The notes: generated by a model from the letters alone, not told the origin. A stretch of 64,000 nucleotides of DNA from Anaerolineales bacterium (GCA_030583925.1 CP129482.1:806001-870000); one strand, 5' to 3'. Shown: positions 1 through 9,006, counted from the first letter of the stretch. Program-made: numbers and translations.

Positions 1-983
1 TCCACATTTTTCGGGTTCACTCCCGCGCTCACTTCCCACGAACCGGGTCCCAGCCCTGCGCTCAGGCTCGAATACGCGTAATACGCCAGCCCCGCTTTCT
101 CGCGCACCACATCGCCGATCCTCCCCATCATACCGAATTGACCGAGAATATTATTGCCAAGCGCCGCCGCCATAAACTCTGCATCGCGGCGCATCGGACC
201 GCCCATCCCCACGATCAGATCGGATTGCGATTTACCGGGAATGCGATGATGACGTTTGACTGTTTTCTTCATCGGCTTTAACGGAGGAAGAACCGGCGCT
301 TCTTTCTGACCTTTCGGCTGCCACGCCCCTAGGGTGCGTTTTACCTGCTTCATTGCTTCCTCCGCCTTGACCGCGCCTACGATAACGATCACCATCCCGT
401 GCGGACCGAAATGTTCGCGATGAAATTTCACCAAGTCGTCCCGCTTGATGCGCTTGACCGTTTCATGATTGCCCTCCTCCGAGCGGCTATACGGATGATC
501 CTTGAAGAGGATTTCATCGAAGACCAACGAAGCCATATCGGCGGTGTCTTGTGCGCGGATGTCGAGTCCGGTGAGCAGTTGTGCGCGCAACTTTTCGACT
601 TCCATTTTGGGGAAGGTCGGCATCGTCAACGATTCGGCGAGAAGGTTGAGCAGAAGCGGAAGATCCTCCGCCAGCGACCGCCCATTGAACCCAGACTTGT
701 GTACGCCGGAACTGAATCCTAAACTCGCGCCGATGGATTCAAGTTCGTTGTAAATTTTATCGAAGGCACGCTTCTTCGTCCCACGCATCAACGCGGAGGT
801 GACGAAATCCGCCAGCCCAAGTTTTAGATCGGGGTCGAACAACGCGCCGGCGTCGAAATATCCGCTGACGACGACCGACGGGCTGTTGAAATTGGAACGC
901 GTCAACACGGTAATGCCGTTCGGCAAAACCTCGCGATGAATATCGTTCGGACCGGGCAACGTAGAATTTCTTTTATCCGTCAT
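1..983 (-). CDS. M16 family peptidase-like subunit, non-catalytic, 3' end outside window
   Basis: The reading frame starts with ATG at 983 and stays open to the window edge, so the C-terminus is missing. The N-terminus (MTDKRNSTLPGPNDIHREVL, then NGITVLTR) has the layout of pitrilysin/insulinase (M16) proteins. Where active members carry HxxEH, this one reads DFVTSALMRGT, so the zinc ligands are absent. It overlaps the stop of the upstream M16 gene by ATGA, so the two are probably translated together. In the M16B family, active and inactive subunits commonly pair into a heterodimer, and that is the likely role here. The fold assignment rests on the N-terminal two thirds only. Confidence 0.85.
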   Translation of the reverse strand, partial: MTDKRNSTLPGPNDIHREVLPNGITVLTRSNFNSPSVVVSGYFDAGALFDPDLKLGLADFVTSALMRGTKKRAFDKIYNELESIGASLGFSSGVHKSGFNGRSLAEDLPLLLNLLAESLTMPTFPKMEVEKLRAQLLTGLDIRAQDTADMASLVFDEILFKDHPYSRSEEGNHETVKRIKRDDLVKFHREHFGPHGMVIVIVGAVKAEEAMKQVKRTLGAWQPKGQKEAPVLPPLKPMKKTVKRHHRIPGKSQSDLIVGMGGPMRRDAEFMAAALGNNILGQFGMMGRIGDVVREKAGLAYYAYSSLSAGLGPGSWEVSAGVNPKNV

Positions 984-2266
984 TTTGCCCTCCCGCCCAG
1001 CGGAACGTACGTGCCGACCACGCGGCTTTGTGGTTTGAAATATTCATTCGCCACGCGTTGAATATCCTTTGCTGTCACCTTTGCTAGTTTATCGAGATAC
1101 GTTTGGAACCATTCGTAACGAGCGAATATCTCGGCATAGCCCATCCAAAACGCTTGGTTGGTGATGTTCTCGCTGCCATAGGCAAAGAGGGCGCGAGCTT
1201 GTTTGATGGCGCGGGCGATCTCCTCTTTTGAAATTTTTTCCTCCTGCACGCGTTTGATCTCTTTATCGAGCGCGGCGAGCGCTTCCTCCGGTTTGCGTTT
1301 CGGGTGGATGGTCATCGTGATTCCATAAAGGAACGGATCAATCGTCACCTGTGCGCCGCCGTGAACGCTGACCGTGAGTTCTTTATCCACGAGCGCTCGA
1401 TACAAGCGGGAGGTTTTGTTCGAGATGCCGCCGCTAAACATGTTGAGGTTACTTGGACCGGCGAGCAAACTGTCCAGCACGGCGAGCGGGAAAAAGTCGG
1501 GATGTGAAGCGGCTGGGAAGCGGTAACAGACCTGCACGTAGGAGGTCGAGCCGGGTCCTTCCACAGCGAGTCGCACTTCTCCATTTTGCGGGAGTTCCGG
1601 GCGCGCCACGCGCGTCGGTTCTTTTCCAGCCGGGATGGGTTCGAATAATTCTTTGATGCGCGCTAGCATTTTGCCGGTTTCGAAATCGCCGGCAATCGCC
1701 AGGATCGCGTTGTTCGGCACGTAGAATTCGCGGTAATGATTGTAGAGATCATCGCGCGTCATCGTGTGAAGGTCTGCCATGTCGCCGATGACTTCGTGAT
1801 GATATGGATGCACGCGGAATGCGGTTTGCTGGACCGCCTCGCCAAGCATGAAGAGCGGTTCGTTCTCGTTCCCTTCGCGCTCCGAGATGATGACCGTGCG
1901 TTCGGACGCGACTTCCTGTGAATCGAATTGGCTGTTGACCATGCGGTCCGATTCAAGCCGCAGACCGAGATCAATTTTTTCTGCCGGCATGGTTTCGTAA
2001 TAGGTCGTCCAATCGAGGTAGGTCATCGCGTTCCACACGCCGCCTTCGCGCGAGATGGCTTTGTCTAACACGTTCGACGGGAATTGCGGCGTGCCTTTGA
2101 ATTGCATGTGTTCGACCCAGTGAGAAATGCCAGTGCGACCCTGCACTTCATCGCGCGAGCCGACGCGGTACCACAGCCATGAGGATACGATCGGCGCGGT
2201 GTGGATTTCTTTGAGCAGGACTTTGAGCCCGTTGGAGAGGGTTACTTCTATGTGTGAGTTGGTCAT
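980..2266 (-). CDS. M16 family zinc metallopeptidase (catalytic subunit)
   Basis: The 428-residue protein carries the inverted zinc motif HWVEH near residue 48, with the downstream acidic region (ESDRMVNSQFD, then ERTVIISERE) expected for the third ligand. Length fits single-subunit M16B peptidases (about 420 residues). GDFETGKM and the C-terminal half match the second, inactive M16 fold repeat. The start ATG at 2266 has a GGAG sequence upstream. Its stop overlaps the start of the non-catalytic partner, so the two likely form a heterodimeric peptidase. No signal peptide is visible, so action in the cytoplasm is likely. The peptide substrate cannot be told from sequence. Confidence 0.93.
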   Translation of the reverse strand: MTNSHIEVTLSNGLKVLLKEIHTAPIVSSWLWYRVGSRDEVQGRTGISHWVEHMQFKGTPQFPSNVLDKAISREGGVWNAMTYLDWTTYYETMPAEKIDLGLRLESDRMVNSQFDSQEVASERTVIISEREGNENEPLFMLGEAVQQTAFRVHPYHHEVIGDMADLHTMTRDDLYNHYREFYVPNNAILAIAGDFETGKMLARIKELFEPIPAGKEPTRVARPELPQNGEVRLAVEGPGSTSYVQVCYRFPAASHPDFFPLAVLDSLLAGPSNLNMFSGGISNKTSRLYRALVDKELTVSVHGGAQVTIDPFLYGITMTIHPKRKPEEALAALDKEIKRVQEEKISKEEIARAIKQARALFAYGSENITNQAFWMGYAEIFARYEWFQTYLDKLAKVTAKDIQRVANEYFKPQSRVVGTYVPLGGRAK

Positions 2267-2284
2267 GAAAAGATGACTCCGTAG

Positions 2285-3028
2285 TTAGGGATTCGAGATT
2301 GGCGAGCAGATCTGCACGCCATTCCAGACTGCATTTGGCTCGACGAGACAATAATAGGGTTTGACGACGCCTTGCAAGCCGACGAACGGATCATGCAGTT
2401 GCGTATCCTTGAGCGGGATGTTGACGGGAATACTCAATTGGATCGGGATGTTGTTTTGTACGGTGAGCGGAAAATCGAGCGCGACGGTTAGCGGCGTGCC
2501 GGCGGGCAATGTGACAATTGCCGCGGCGTCAATATCCACGCCGCCGGTGTTGATGACGACATGAGCGTTGTTGATCGTGGCGGGCTCGGCAAGCGTGATG
2601 CGCGTCGTTGTTTGGACCGGCACCACGATATTCAACGGGATTGAAGTATCCACAGGGACGGTGGTCGAGATGGTGGCTTCATCCATTTTGACGAAGTTTT
2701 GATACAAGCCTCCTAGCAGTCCGGCAAATTGATCTTCTGGTTGGAAGGGAGTCTTGCCGAGGATTTGAAGGAGGATTAGCAAGAATGCGATCAGCACGCC
2801 GTTCACGATGAGCGAGAGAACGCCGGTTACCGTCCAGAAGGCGTGGAGATATTTGTAGCGCGCTTCGAGGTCGTGTGGCGCGGTGGAGGAGGAGGGAGTC
2901 GCCGCCTGAGGGCGAGTCGAGCCGACCCGGCGTTGGACGCGTGTGCGTCCGTTTGCATCCGTTTCACCGCGCAGAATCCGTTTGAGTTTGCTGGCAAGAT
3001 CGCCGGGGTTGGATGTTGGTTGTGACAT
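2285..3028 (-). CDS. Hypothetical single-pass membrane protein
   Basis: A 247-residue protein that I do not recognise. An N-terminal polar, Arg/Thr-rich stretch (about 1-55) is followed by one hydrophobic helix (about 62-86: VTGVLSLIVNGVLIAFLLIL). A C-terminal region follows that is rich in Thr, Val, Ile and Pro and looks like a beta-sandwich (about 110-235). The start ATG at 3028 is preceded by a strong GAGGAGGT ribosome binding site. It lies 18 bp upstream of the M16 pair and is probably co-transcribed with it. The C-terminal domain would be outside if the N-terminus is inside. Function unknown. Confidence 0.75.
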   Translation of the reverse strand: MSQPTSNPGDLASKLKRILRGETDANGRTRVQRRVGSTRPQAATPSSSTAPHDLEARYKYLHAFWTVTGVLSLIVNGVLIAFLLILLQILGKTPFQPEDQFAGLLGGLYQNFVKMDEATISTTVPVDTSIPLNIVVPVQTTTRITLAEPATINNAHVVINTGGVDIDAAAIVTLPAGTPLTVALDFPLTVQNNIPIQLSIPVNIPLKDTQLHDPFVGLQGVVKPYYCLVEPNAVWNGVQICSPISNP

Positions 3029-3116
3029 ACGACCTCCTCACCGTTAGATGAAATACACCTGTAATCTTAGCATAGTTATGAAAAAATGTATGAGACCTAC
3101 ACGCGTGCGGCTCGTC

Positions 3117-3145
3117 TTGTGAGAGCATTTGATATTGACTATAAT
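3117..3145 (+). promoter_or_regulatory. Sigma-70-type promoter of the FAD oxidoreductase
   Basis: TTGTGA (3117-3122), a 17-bp spacer and a perfect TATAAT (3140-3145). Transcription would begin near 3152. This places any ATG upstream of 3145 outside the message and supports the GTG start at 3188. Confidence 0.7.
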
Positions 3146-3187
3146 CCCTTTTGCATTTCATTATCGCAGGGCAAGCCAGGAGGCATC

Positions 3188-4489
3188 GTGACAGACCAAT
3201 TCAACGTCGCCGTGATCGGCGCAGGACCCGCAGGCTTGTTCGGGGCGCGTGAACTTGCGCAGGCTGGCGCGCAAGTCGTTTTGTTCAACCGCGATATCAA
3301 GCCAGGGGGATTGGCAGAATACGGAATTTATCTCGATAAATATACGATGAAGAACGGTTTGCGTAAGCAATTCCGTCAGATCATGGATCTACCCAACCTT
3401 GATTATTGTGGCAATGTGGCGATCGGCAAGGACGGCGATCTCACGCTCGACGATCTGCGCGCGCTCGGCTTTCAGGCGATCCTCGTTACGGCAGGCGCGC
3501 AAGGGACGAAATGGCTTGGCTTGCCCGGCGAGAATCTCATCGGTGTGTATCACGCGAAGGATGTTGTCTATCATTACAACCACCTGCCGCCTTACAGCGA
3601 ACAATCGTTCCGCTTTGGGAAACGCTGCGCGGTGATCGGCGCGGGCAACGTGATGCTCGATATCACGCACTTCCTCTCACGCGTGCAAAAGGTGGATGAA
3701 GTGATCGCTATCGTCCGGCGCGGACCCGCCGAGGTGAAATTCGAAAAAAAGGAAATGGAATATGTGATCGCCAACTTGGATCAAGCCGCGCTGGATGAGG
3801 AAATCCAACGCGTCACGCCGGCGATGCAGGCTGTTCGCCAAGACCCGGCGGAGAGCCGCGCTTTGATCCTGCAAGCCCTGCCAAAGGCCCTGCCCAAAAC
3901 GTCGGACACGCGCTTCCGGTTTATCTTCCTTGCTTCGCCGGTGCAGATGCTCGGCGAAAATGGTTTGCTCACGCAAGTTGAGATCGAAGATAACATTCTC
4001 GTGGAAAAAGACGGGGACACCAAAGCCAAAGGGACTGGAAACAAACGCACGTTGGATGTGGAAACGGTCATCTTCGCTATCGGCGATAAAGTGGACGAGT
4101 CGTTCGGTCTGCCTGTGGAATGGAACGAGTTCGTGAAGAACCCCAACCCGCGCTTCCCGGTTGACGGTCACTCGTACGAGTCGCCGTTCGAGGATGTGTT
4201 TGTCGGCGGTTGGTCGCGCAAAGCCAGCGAAGGTTTGGTAGGCGTGGCGCGCAAGGATGGCACGAACGCGTCGAAAGCCGTCTGGCAATATCTGCAAACG
4301 AAACAACCCGGCGCGTCGAACGCGGAGGCAGTTGCTACAAAACTCAAATCACTTGGCAAGCTGGTTGTATTGAAGGAACACGTGAAGAAACTCGAAGCGA
4401 TTGAATTGGAAGAAGCCAAAAAGCGCGGCATCGAAGAATTCAAGTTCGACAGCAACGAAGATATGTTGAAAGCGATAGGTTTGATATAA
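3188..4489 (+). CDS. FAD/NAD(P)-dependent oxidoreductase (ferredoxin-NADP reductase / GltD-like)
   Basis: Starting at GTG 3188 the protein has 433 residues. An upstream in-frame ATG at 3086 precedes the promoter and is unlikely, whereas GTG 3188 has AGGAGG just before it. The N-terminus holds the FAD-binding GAGPAG fingerprint. A second dinucleotide motif, GAGNVMLD, lies near residue 150 for NAD(P)H. The order FAD, NAD(P), FAD and the segment TAGAQGTKWLGLPGE match the adrenodoxin reductase / glutamate synthase small-subunit family. No Fe-S cysteine cluster is present, so it would work with a separate ferredoxin or partner. The dihydroorotate dehydrogenase-like gene follows 29 bp later. The electron partner is unknown. 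Confidence 0.85.
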   Translation: MTDQFNVAVIGAGPAGLFGARELAQAGAQVVLFNRDIKPGGLAEYGIYLDKYTMKNGLRKQFRQIMDLPNLDYCGNVAIGKDGDLTLDDLRALGFQAILVTAGAQGTKWLGLPGENLIGVYHAKDVVYHYNHLPPYSEQSFRFGKRCAVIGAGNVMLDITHFLSRVQKVDEVIAIVRRGPAEVKFEKKEMEYVIANLDQAALDEEIQRVTPAMQAVRQDPAESRALILQALPKALPKTSDTRFRFIFLASPVQMLGENGLLTQVEIEDNILVEKDGDTKAKGTGNKRTLDVETVIFAIGDKVDESFGLPVEWNEFVKNPNPRFPVDGHSYESPFEDVFVGGWSRKASEGLVGVARKDGTNASKAVWQYLQTKQPGASNAEAVATKLKSLGKLVVLKEHVKKLEAIELEEAKKRGIEEFKFDSNEDMLKAIGLI

Positions 4490-4515
4490 AACGCGATCTC
4501 TACTTCAGCAAGCCT

Positions 4516-5238
4516 TTGATGAACGCGGCGGGGTCGTTGGGCTTCGCGCCCGACCTCCGAGTTCTCCAAGAACTTGGAAGTCTTCAACTCGGCGCGTTCG
4601 TGACGAACCCGATCTCTCTCCGCCCGCGCCTGCCGACCGCGCAACCGGCGGCGATCGAATACCCCGGCGGATTCCTCCTCCACACGGGATTGCCGAATCC
4701 CGGCTTTCATGCCGCGCTGAAAAGATACTCCGCCAAGTGGACGCGGTCTGAATTGCCAGTTATCGTCCACCTCATGGCAGACCGCCCGGAAGAAACCCAG
4801 CAAATGACACGCTTATTGGAATCGCATGAAAATGTAATGGCGGTCGAACTCGGTTTTGCGCCCCTGCTCGCCGACGATATTATTTTGCTCACGCTCGAAA
4901 TGTGTTTGGGCGAACTGCCTCTCATCTTTTCATTACCGGTTGAGCAGGTTCTGTCGCTCGGCCCGCGGATGATGCAGGAGGGCGCACAGGCGATCAGCGT
5001 CGCCGCGCCGCGCGGAACCTTGACCATGGACGATGGACAATTGACCACAGGAAGATTACTCGGTCCCTCGCTCTTCCCTCAATCTCTCCATATTGTCGAA
5101 TCAGCCTTCAAGTTGGGAATTCCGATCATCGGCGCGGGAGGCGTGTGGTCGAAAGAAAACGCCGACGCGTTGCTCTCGGTCGGCGCGCTGGCGGTACAAG
5201 TGGACGCGGCGTTGTGGAATCCTGCGGTTATCTTGTAA
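4516..5238 (+). CDS. Dihydroorotate dehydrogenase-like protein, shortened
   Basis: A 240-residue protein resembling the FMN barrel of dihydroorotate dehydrogenases: MNAAGSLGFAPD matches the family start and IPIIGAGGVWSKENADALLSVGA the FMN-phosphate loop. Usual length is about 300. The family catalytic segment NxSCPN is not visible (the equivalent position reads VELGFAPLL), so pyrimidine synthesis activity is doubtful. The start is uncertain: TTG 4516 and ATG 4519 have no good ribosome binding site, while the frame is open upstream and reads DLYFSKP, which also looks family-like. A rare ATA at 4486 overlapping the previous stop is possible. Bases 5027-5052 look like a dispersed repeat inside the gene. 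Confidence 0.65.
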   Translation: MMNAAGSLGFAPDLRVLQELGSLQLGAFVTNPISLRPRLPTAQPAAIEYPGGFLLHTGLPNPGFHAALKRYSAKWTRSELPVIVHLMADRPEETQQMTRLLESHENVMAVELGFAPLLADDIILLTLEMCLGELPLIFSLPVEQVLSLGPRMMQEGAQAISVAAPRGTLTMDDGQLTTGRLLGPSLFPQSLHIVESAFKLGIPIIGAGGVWSKENADALLSVGALAVQVDAALWNPAVIL

Positions 5239-5298
5239 ACGCGGACTCGTATATCTGCTTTGCCGACACCTCTGAATTGATACGCCCTTTCCTTATCG

Positions 5299-6216
5299 CT
5301 AAGGAATCTCATCCACATCATATGGCGTGACTTGGTACACAAAATAATTCAGCCAATTTGAGAATAACAAATTGGCATGTCCACGCCAGCGGACGTTGGG
5401 GATTTGCGCGGGGTCATCATGTGGATAATAATTTTGGGGGACGTGAATCGGCAAGCCTTTGTTCACGTCTCGGTCGTATTCGGATTTGAGAGTCAACGGA
5501 TCGTACTCAGAATGACCTGTGACGAAGAAATGCCGCCCGTCTTTTGAGGCGACGATGTACACGCCCGCTTCGTCGGAGTGGGCAAGGAGCTCCAACTCGT
5601 CCACGTTCAAAATATCCTCACAGCGGACCTCGGTATGGCGGGAATGTGGGGCGTAGAAAAAATCGTCGAAGCCGCGCAACAGGTTGGAGGTCTGGTTTAA
5701 GACGCGGTGCTCGTAGACTCCAAACATTTTGTGGGGCAAGTCATATTTTGGAACGCCGTATTTGTGATACAGAGCGGCTTGCGCGCCCCAACAAATATTG
5801 AATGTGGATTCGACGTGCGTCTCAGTCCAATCGAAAATTTGAGTTAGCTCGTCCCAGTAATCCACTTGCTCGAATGGTATCTGTTCCACAGGCGCGCCTG
5901 TGACGATCAGCCCGTCGAATTTTTCCCGCTTGATCTCGTCGAAGGTGACGTAATGCTTTAGCAAATGTTCAGCTGAAGTGTTTTTCGATTCGTGGGTGGC
6001 GGTGTGGATTAACGTCACATCCACTTGCAATGCCGAGTTGGAAAGCAAACGCAGGAGTTGCGTTTCAGTGACGACCTTCGTCGGCATCAGATTCAGGATC
6101 GCCACCCGCAACGCGCGGATGTCCTGATGCGCGGCGCGGTCTTCGTCCATCACGAAAATATTTTCCCGTTCAAGGATGAAGCGTGCGGGCAGTGTGGTTG
6201 GAATTTTTACTGGCAT
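5299..6216 (-). CDS. metA: Homoserine O-acetyltransferase (MetA family, Glu111 type)
   Basis: A 305-residue class I glutamine amidotransferase-like protein of the MetA family. It acylates homoserine in methionine synthesis. Cys142 (FNICWGAQA), His235 and Glu237 (GHSEYD) form the catalytic set. Residue 111 is Glu (TGAPVE). In characterised MetA enzymes Glu at this position goes with acetyl-CoA and Gly with succinyl-CoA, so acetyl transfer is predicted although such genes are often labelled succinyltransferase. It follows metY on the same strand, downstream of the SAM riboswitch, and MetY uses O-acetylhomoserine, which supports the call. ATG 6216 matches the family N-terminus. Confidence 0.95.
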   Translation of the reverse strand: MPVKIPTTLPARFILERENIFVMDEDRAAHQDIRALRVAILNLMPTKVVTETQLLRLLSNSALQVDVTLIHTATHESKNTSAEHLLKHYVTFDEIKREKFDGLIVTGAPVEQIPFEQVDYWDELTQIFDWTETHVESTFNICWGAQAALYHKYGVPKYDLPHKMFGVYEHRVLNQTSNLLRGFDDFFYAPHSRHTEVRCEDILNVDELELLAHSDEAGVYIVASKDGRHFFVTGHSEYDPLTLKSEYDRDVNKGLPIHVPQNYYPHDDPAQIPNVRWRGHANLLFSNWLNYFVYQVTPYDVDEIP

Positions 6217-6224
6217 GGGGAAAT

Positions 6225-6296
6225 CAAGGATGAAGGCGGAAGGATGAATGATGAAATCTTGCGATCATCCTTCCTACCTCATCCTTCATCCTTTCT
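6225..6296. repeat. Imperfect inverted repeat between metY and metA
   Basis: Motifs AAGGATGAAGG and GAAGGATGA on one side are answered by TCATCCTTCC and CATCCTTCATCCTT on the other. The 70-bp block fills the whole intergenic space and looks like a dispersed palindromic repeat. It has no U-tract, so it is not an obvious terminator. Confidence 0.6.
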
Positions 6297-7584
6297 AATT
6301 GAGCGCCTGATCCAAATCCCAAAGAATATCGTTGATATCTTCGAGACCGACCGAGAGACGCACAAAATCGGGGCTGACTCCGGCAGTGGTTTGCTGGTCG
6401 TCCGTCAACTGGCTGTGCGTGGTGCTGGCAGGGTGGATGGCAAGCGAACGCGCGTCGCCGACATTGGCAAGGTGGCTGAACAATTGCAGGCTTTCGATGA
6501 ACTTCTTGCCCGCTTCGCGTCCGCCTTTGACGCCAAAGCCGAGGATCGCGCCTGCGCCTTTCGGTAAATATTTCTTGGCGCGTTCGTGATCGGGATGGCT
6601 CTTGAGCCCCGGGTATTTGACCCAACTCACTTTCGGATGCTTCTCCAAAAATTCCGCCACCGCTTGCGCGTTCTCAACGTGACGTTCCATGCGCAGGTTG
6701 AGCGTCTCGATTCCCAACAGAGTCTGCCATGAGTTGAACGGCGACTGGCACGCGCCGATGTCGCGCAGTACATGCACGCGGGCTTTGATGGCGAAGGGGG
6801 GCAGTCCAGCCGCGGCAATGGAGGAATACACCAACCCATGATAGGACGGATCGGGCGTGTTGAAGTTTTCGAACTTCTCGCTCGTCCAATCGTAGTTGCC
6901 GCCATCTACGATGATGCCGCCGATGGTGGTGCCGTTACCGGTGATGAACTTAGTGGTGGAGTGGGTGACCACGTGCGCGCCCCATTCGATCGGGCGGAAG
7001 AGATACGGCGTGGCGAAGGTGTTGTCAATGATCAACACCAGGTTATGTTTCTTTGCGATCTCAACCACTTCTTCGAAAGGGAAGATCGCAATGTCTGGAT
7101 TGCCCAATGTTTCGCCGTAGAGGATCTTGGTGTTCGGCTTGATCGCCGCTTCAAAATTCTTCGGGTCGGTTGGGTCGACAAAAGTGACGTCGATTCCCAA
7201 CTTCGGCAGGGTGTAGGCGAACTGGTTGTAGGTGCCGCCATACAAACGCGACGATGAGACGATGTGGTCGCCCGCATTGAGCAAGGTGAAGATCGCCTGC
7301 GCCTGCGCCGCGTGACCGGAACTTGCCGCTAATGCCGCCACGCCGCCTTCCAGCGCCGCGATGCGTTGTTCTAACACGTCGGTCGTTGGGTTCATCAAAC
7401 GAGTGTAGATGTTTCCCAACTCTTTCAGCGCGAATAAATTCGCGGCGTGCTCCGTGCTTTTGAACTGATAACTCGTCGTTTGATACAACGGCACGGCGCG
7501 GCTTCCCGTTGTGGGGTCGGGGCTGTACCCGGCGTGCAATTGCCGCGTGGAAAACCCCAGCGTTCGTTCGATACTTGTGGACAT
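6295..7584 (-). CDS. metY: O-acetylhomoserine sulfhydrylase
   Basis: A 429-residue PLP enzyme of the Cys/Met metabolism family. It makes homocysteine from O-acetylhomoserine and sulfide. The PLP-binding lysine is Lys212 in THSTTKFITGNG. YTRLMNPTTDVLEQRIAALEGG and the C-terminal THSQLTDDQQTTAGVSPDFVRLSVGLEDINDIL are typical of MetY rather than of cystathionine gamma-synthase. Full length. It is the first gene after the SAM-I riboswitch and is followed by metA, giving a metY-metA unit that should be shut off when S-adenosylmethionine is plentiful. Confidence 0.96.
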   Translation of the reverse strand: MSTSIERTLGFSTRQLHAGYSPDPTTGSRAVPLYQTTSYQFKSTEHAANLFALKELGNIYTRLMNPTTDVLEQRIAALEGGVAALAASSGHAAQAQAIFTLLNAGDHIVSSSRLYGGTYNQFAYTLPKLGIDVTFVDPTDPKNFEAAIKPNTKILYGETLGNPDIAIFPFEEVVEIAKKHNLVLIIDNTFATPYLFRPIEWGAHVVTHSTTKFITGNGTTIGGIIVDGGNYDWTSEKFENFNTPDPSYHGLVYSSIAAAGLPPFAIKARVHVLRDIGACQSPFNSWQTLLGIETLNLRMERHVENAQAVAEFLEKHPKVSWVKYPGLKSHPDHERAKKYLPKGAGAILGFGVKGGREAGKKFIESLQLFSHLANVGDARSLAIHPASTTHSQLTDDQQTTAGVSPDFVRLSVGLEDINDILWDLDQALN

Positions 7585-7658
7585 GGATTGAGTCTCCTCT
7601 TGAAATAGTTTTTAACTAAATTCCGCCCATCAGAAGAGAGCAATTTTTCCAAGCGCTT

Positions 7659-7694
7659 AAAAAAATCGCCTCTTCTGAAAGTACAAGAAGAGGC
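7659..7694 (-). terminator. Intrinsic terminator of the SAM-I riboswitch
   Basis: Stem GCCTCTTCT / AGAAGAGGC (7686-7694 and 7668-7676) followed on the - strand by a run of seven U (7659-7665). The 5' arm can instead pair with AAGATGAGAGG at the 3' end of the aptamer, giving the antiterminator expected for an S-box. Confidence 0.92.
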
Positions 7695-7710
7695 ATACGT
7701 CTATACCGTC

Positions 7711-7828
7711 CTCTCATCTTCCAGATACGAATGACTGTGTCATTCCTATTTGCCGAATTTGGCACCATAACGTTTGTCTGGTTGCCGAAGCTTCACAGGG
7801 TCGGTCCCTCCGCTTCTCTGGATAAGAG
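7711..7828 (-). promoter_or_regulatory. SAM-I (S-box) riboswitch aptamer upstream of metY-metA
   Basis: Read on the - strand, the element opens with CTCTTATCCAGAG, continues with the conserved AGCGGAGGGACCGACCCTGT and GAAGCTTCGGCAACC, then GGTGCCAAATTC, and closes with GATGAGAG, which pairs with the opening strand (P1). These are the hallmark blocks of SAM-I. It sits about 130 nt before metY and is followed by an intrinsic terminator. Known behaviour of the class: SAM binding stabilises P1 and permits termination. Confidence 0.97.
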
Positions 7829-7847
7829 CGAATATTTAATTGCGCGT

Positions 7848-7877
7848 TTTATATCACATGAAAATATAAGATGTCAA
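7848..7877 (-). promoter_or_regulatory. Promoter of the metY-metA riboswitch transcript
   Basis: On the - strand: perfect TTGACA (7872-7877), an 18-bp spacer and TATAAA (7848-7853). It ends 20 bp before the first base of the aptamer. Confidence 0.82.
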
Positions 7878-7890
7878 GAGTTTTCGTACC

Positions 7891-7906
7891 GCGACATTCA
7901 TGTCGC
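7891..7906. repeat. Small hairpin downstream of asd
   Basis: GCGACAT / ATGTCGC inverted repeat with a two-base loop, 12 bp after the asd stop. No U-run follows on the - strand, so termination is only a possibility. Confidence 0.4.
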
Positions 7907-7917
7907 ATCACATGAAA

Positions 7918-9006
7918 CTACAACAACCCTTCATTCACCAACAACTCCGCATTATAGATCGAACCGCCCGCCGCGCCGCGAATCGTGTTGTGCGATAAAA
8001 CAACAAACTTGATATGAAAAAGCGGATCTTCCCTCACTCGACCGACAACGGTTGACATGCCTTTACCGGTTAACCGATCCAAGCGCGGCTGAGGACGATC
8101 CGCTTCTTCTCTGACGTGGATAACTGGTCGCGGACTGGACGGCAACTCGTCTGCCCCGGCTGGGGCTTGGTAGGCGCTGAGGGTTTGCGAAACAGTTTGA
8201 GGGCTTGCACTGAGCCGCGTCGAAGTGTCGGATGGAGGCGATGCGAATTCCACGCTGGCGCAGACGGTGTGCCCATCCAACACTGCCACCCGGTTTGTGT
8301 GCGCCGAAAATTTTATATCCGCAAATTCTATGTGCGCTTGAGGCGGCGATAGCGAAAGTTTCCCAAGCATCTTGCGCGGTTCCAATTCGACCTTCTCTTC
8401 CTCGCCGTTGATATTGGGAATCACATTGTCGAGAATATCCAACGACGGCGCTCCCGGATACCCCGCGCCTGAAAGCGCTTGAAGCGAAACGGCGAAAACT
8501 TTTTTCACGCCGAAGGCATCGTCCAGCACTTTGAGCGCGACCGTTAACCCGGTGCTGGTGCAATTTGGATTGGTGATGATGCAACCGCTCCAACTCCTGT
8601 TGGTTCTCTGCGTTTTGACGAGCTGGATGTGATCGGCGTTTACTTCGGGAAGCAGTAACGGCACATCCTCCGCCTGCCGAAACGACGACGCGTTTGAACA
8701 GACCGCCATGCCCGCTTTTGCAAATTGCGGTTCGAGTTCTTTGGCGATTTCGCTGTGCAATGCCGAAAAAACGATTCTCGCCTGCGCCGCCTCGACCGTT
8801 GCAGGCACAACGACCATATCTTTTGCATAGTCAGGCATCGGCTCGTTCAATATCCAACGCGTGGCTTGCGAATATTTTTGACCGACCGATTTATCCGACG
8901 CGGCAAGCGCAACCACCTTGAACCACGGATGACCTTCCAACAGCGAAACGAATCTCTGACCAACCGACCCTGTCGCGCCCAACACTGCTACGGGAATTCG
9001 AGGCAT
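7918..9006 (-). CDS. asd: Aspartate-semialdehyde dehydrogenase (fungal/archaeal type)
   Basis: A 362-residue enzyme that reduces aspartyl phosphate to aspartate semialdehyde for Lys, Met and Thr synthesis. NADP-binding GATGSVGQRF is at the N-terminus, followed by VCSNASSFR, the catalytic Cys in NPNCTSTGL (near residue 148) and the substrate-binding segment RVAVLDGHT. These segments match the archaeal/fungal class rather than the enterobacterial class. It lies 94 bp downstream of lysC on the same strand and is probably co-transcribed with it. Full length. Confidence 0.95.
   Translation of the reverse strand: MPRIPVAVLGATGSVGQRFVSLLEGHPWFKVVALAASDKSVGQKYSQATRWILNEPMPDYAKDMVVVPATVEAAQARIVFSALHSEIAKELEPQFAKAGMAVCSNASSFRQAEDVPLLLPEVNADHIQLVKTQRTNRSWSGCIITNPNCTSTGLTVALKVLDDAFGVKKVFAVSLQALSGAGYPGAPSLDILDNVIPNINGEEEKVELEPRKMLGKLSLSPPQAHIEFADIKFSAHTNRVAVLDGHTVCASVEFASPPSDTSTRLSASPQTVSQTLSAYQAPAGADELPSSPRPVIHVREEADRPQPRLDRLTGKGMSTVVGRVREDPLFHIKFVVLSHNTIRGAAGGSIYNAELLVNEGLL

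Noticed and set aside
3086..3187. N-terminal extension of the FAD oxidoreductase from ATG 3086
   Set aside because: A consensus promoter (3117-3145) lies inside it, and GTG 3188 has AGGAGG and matches the flavoprotein start.
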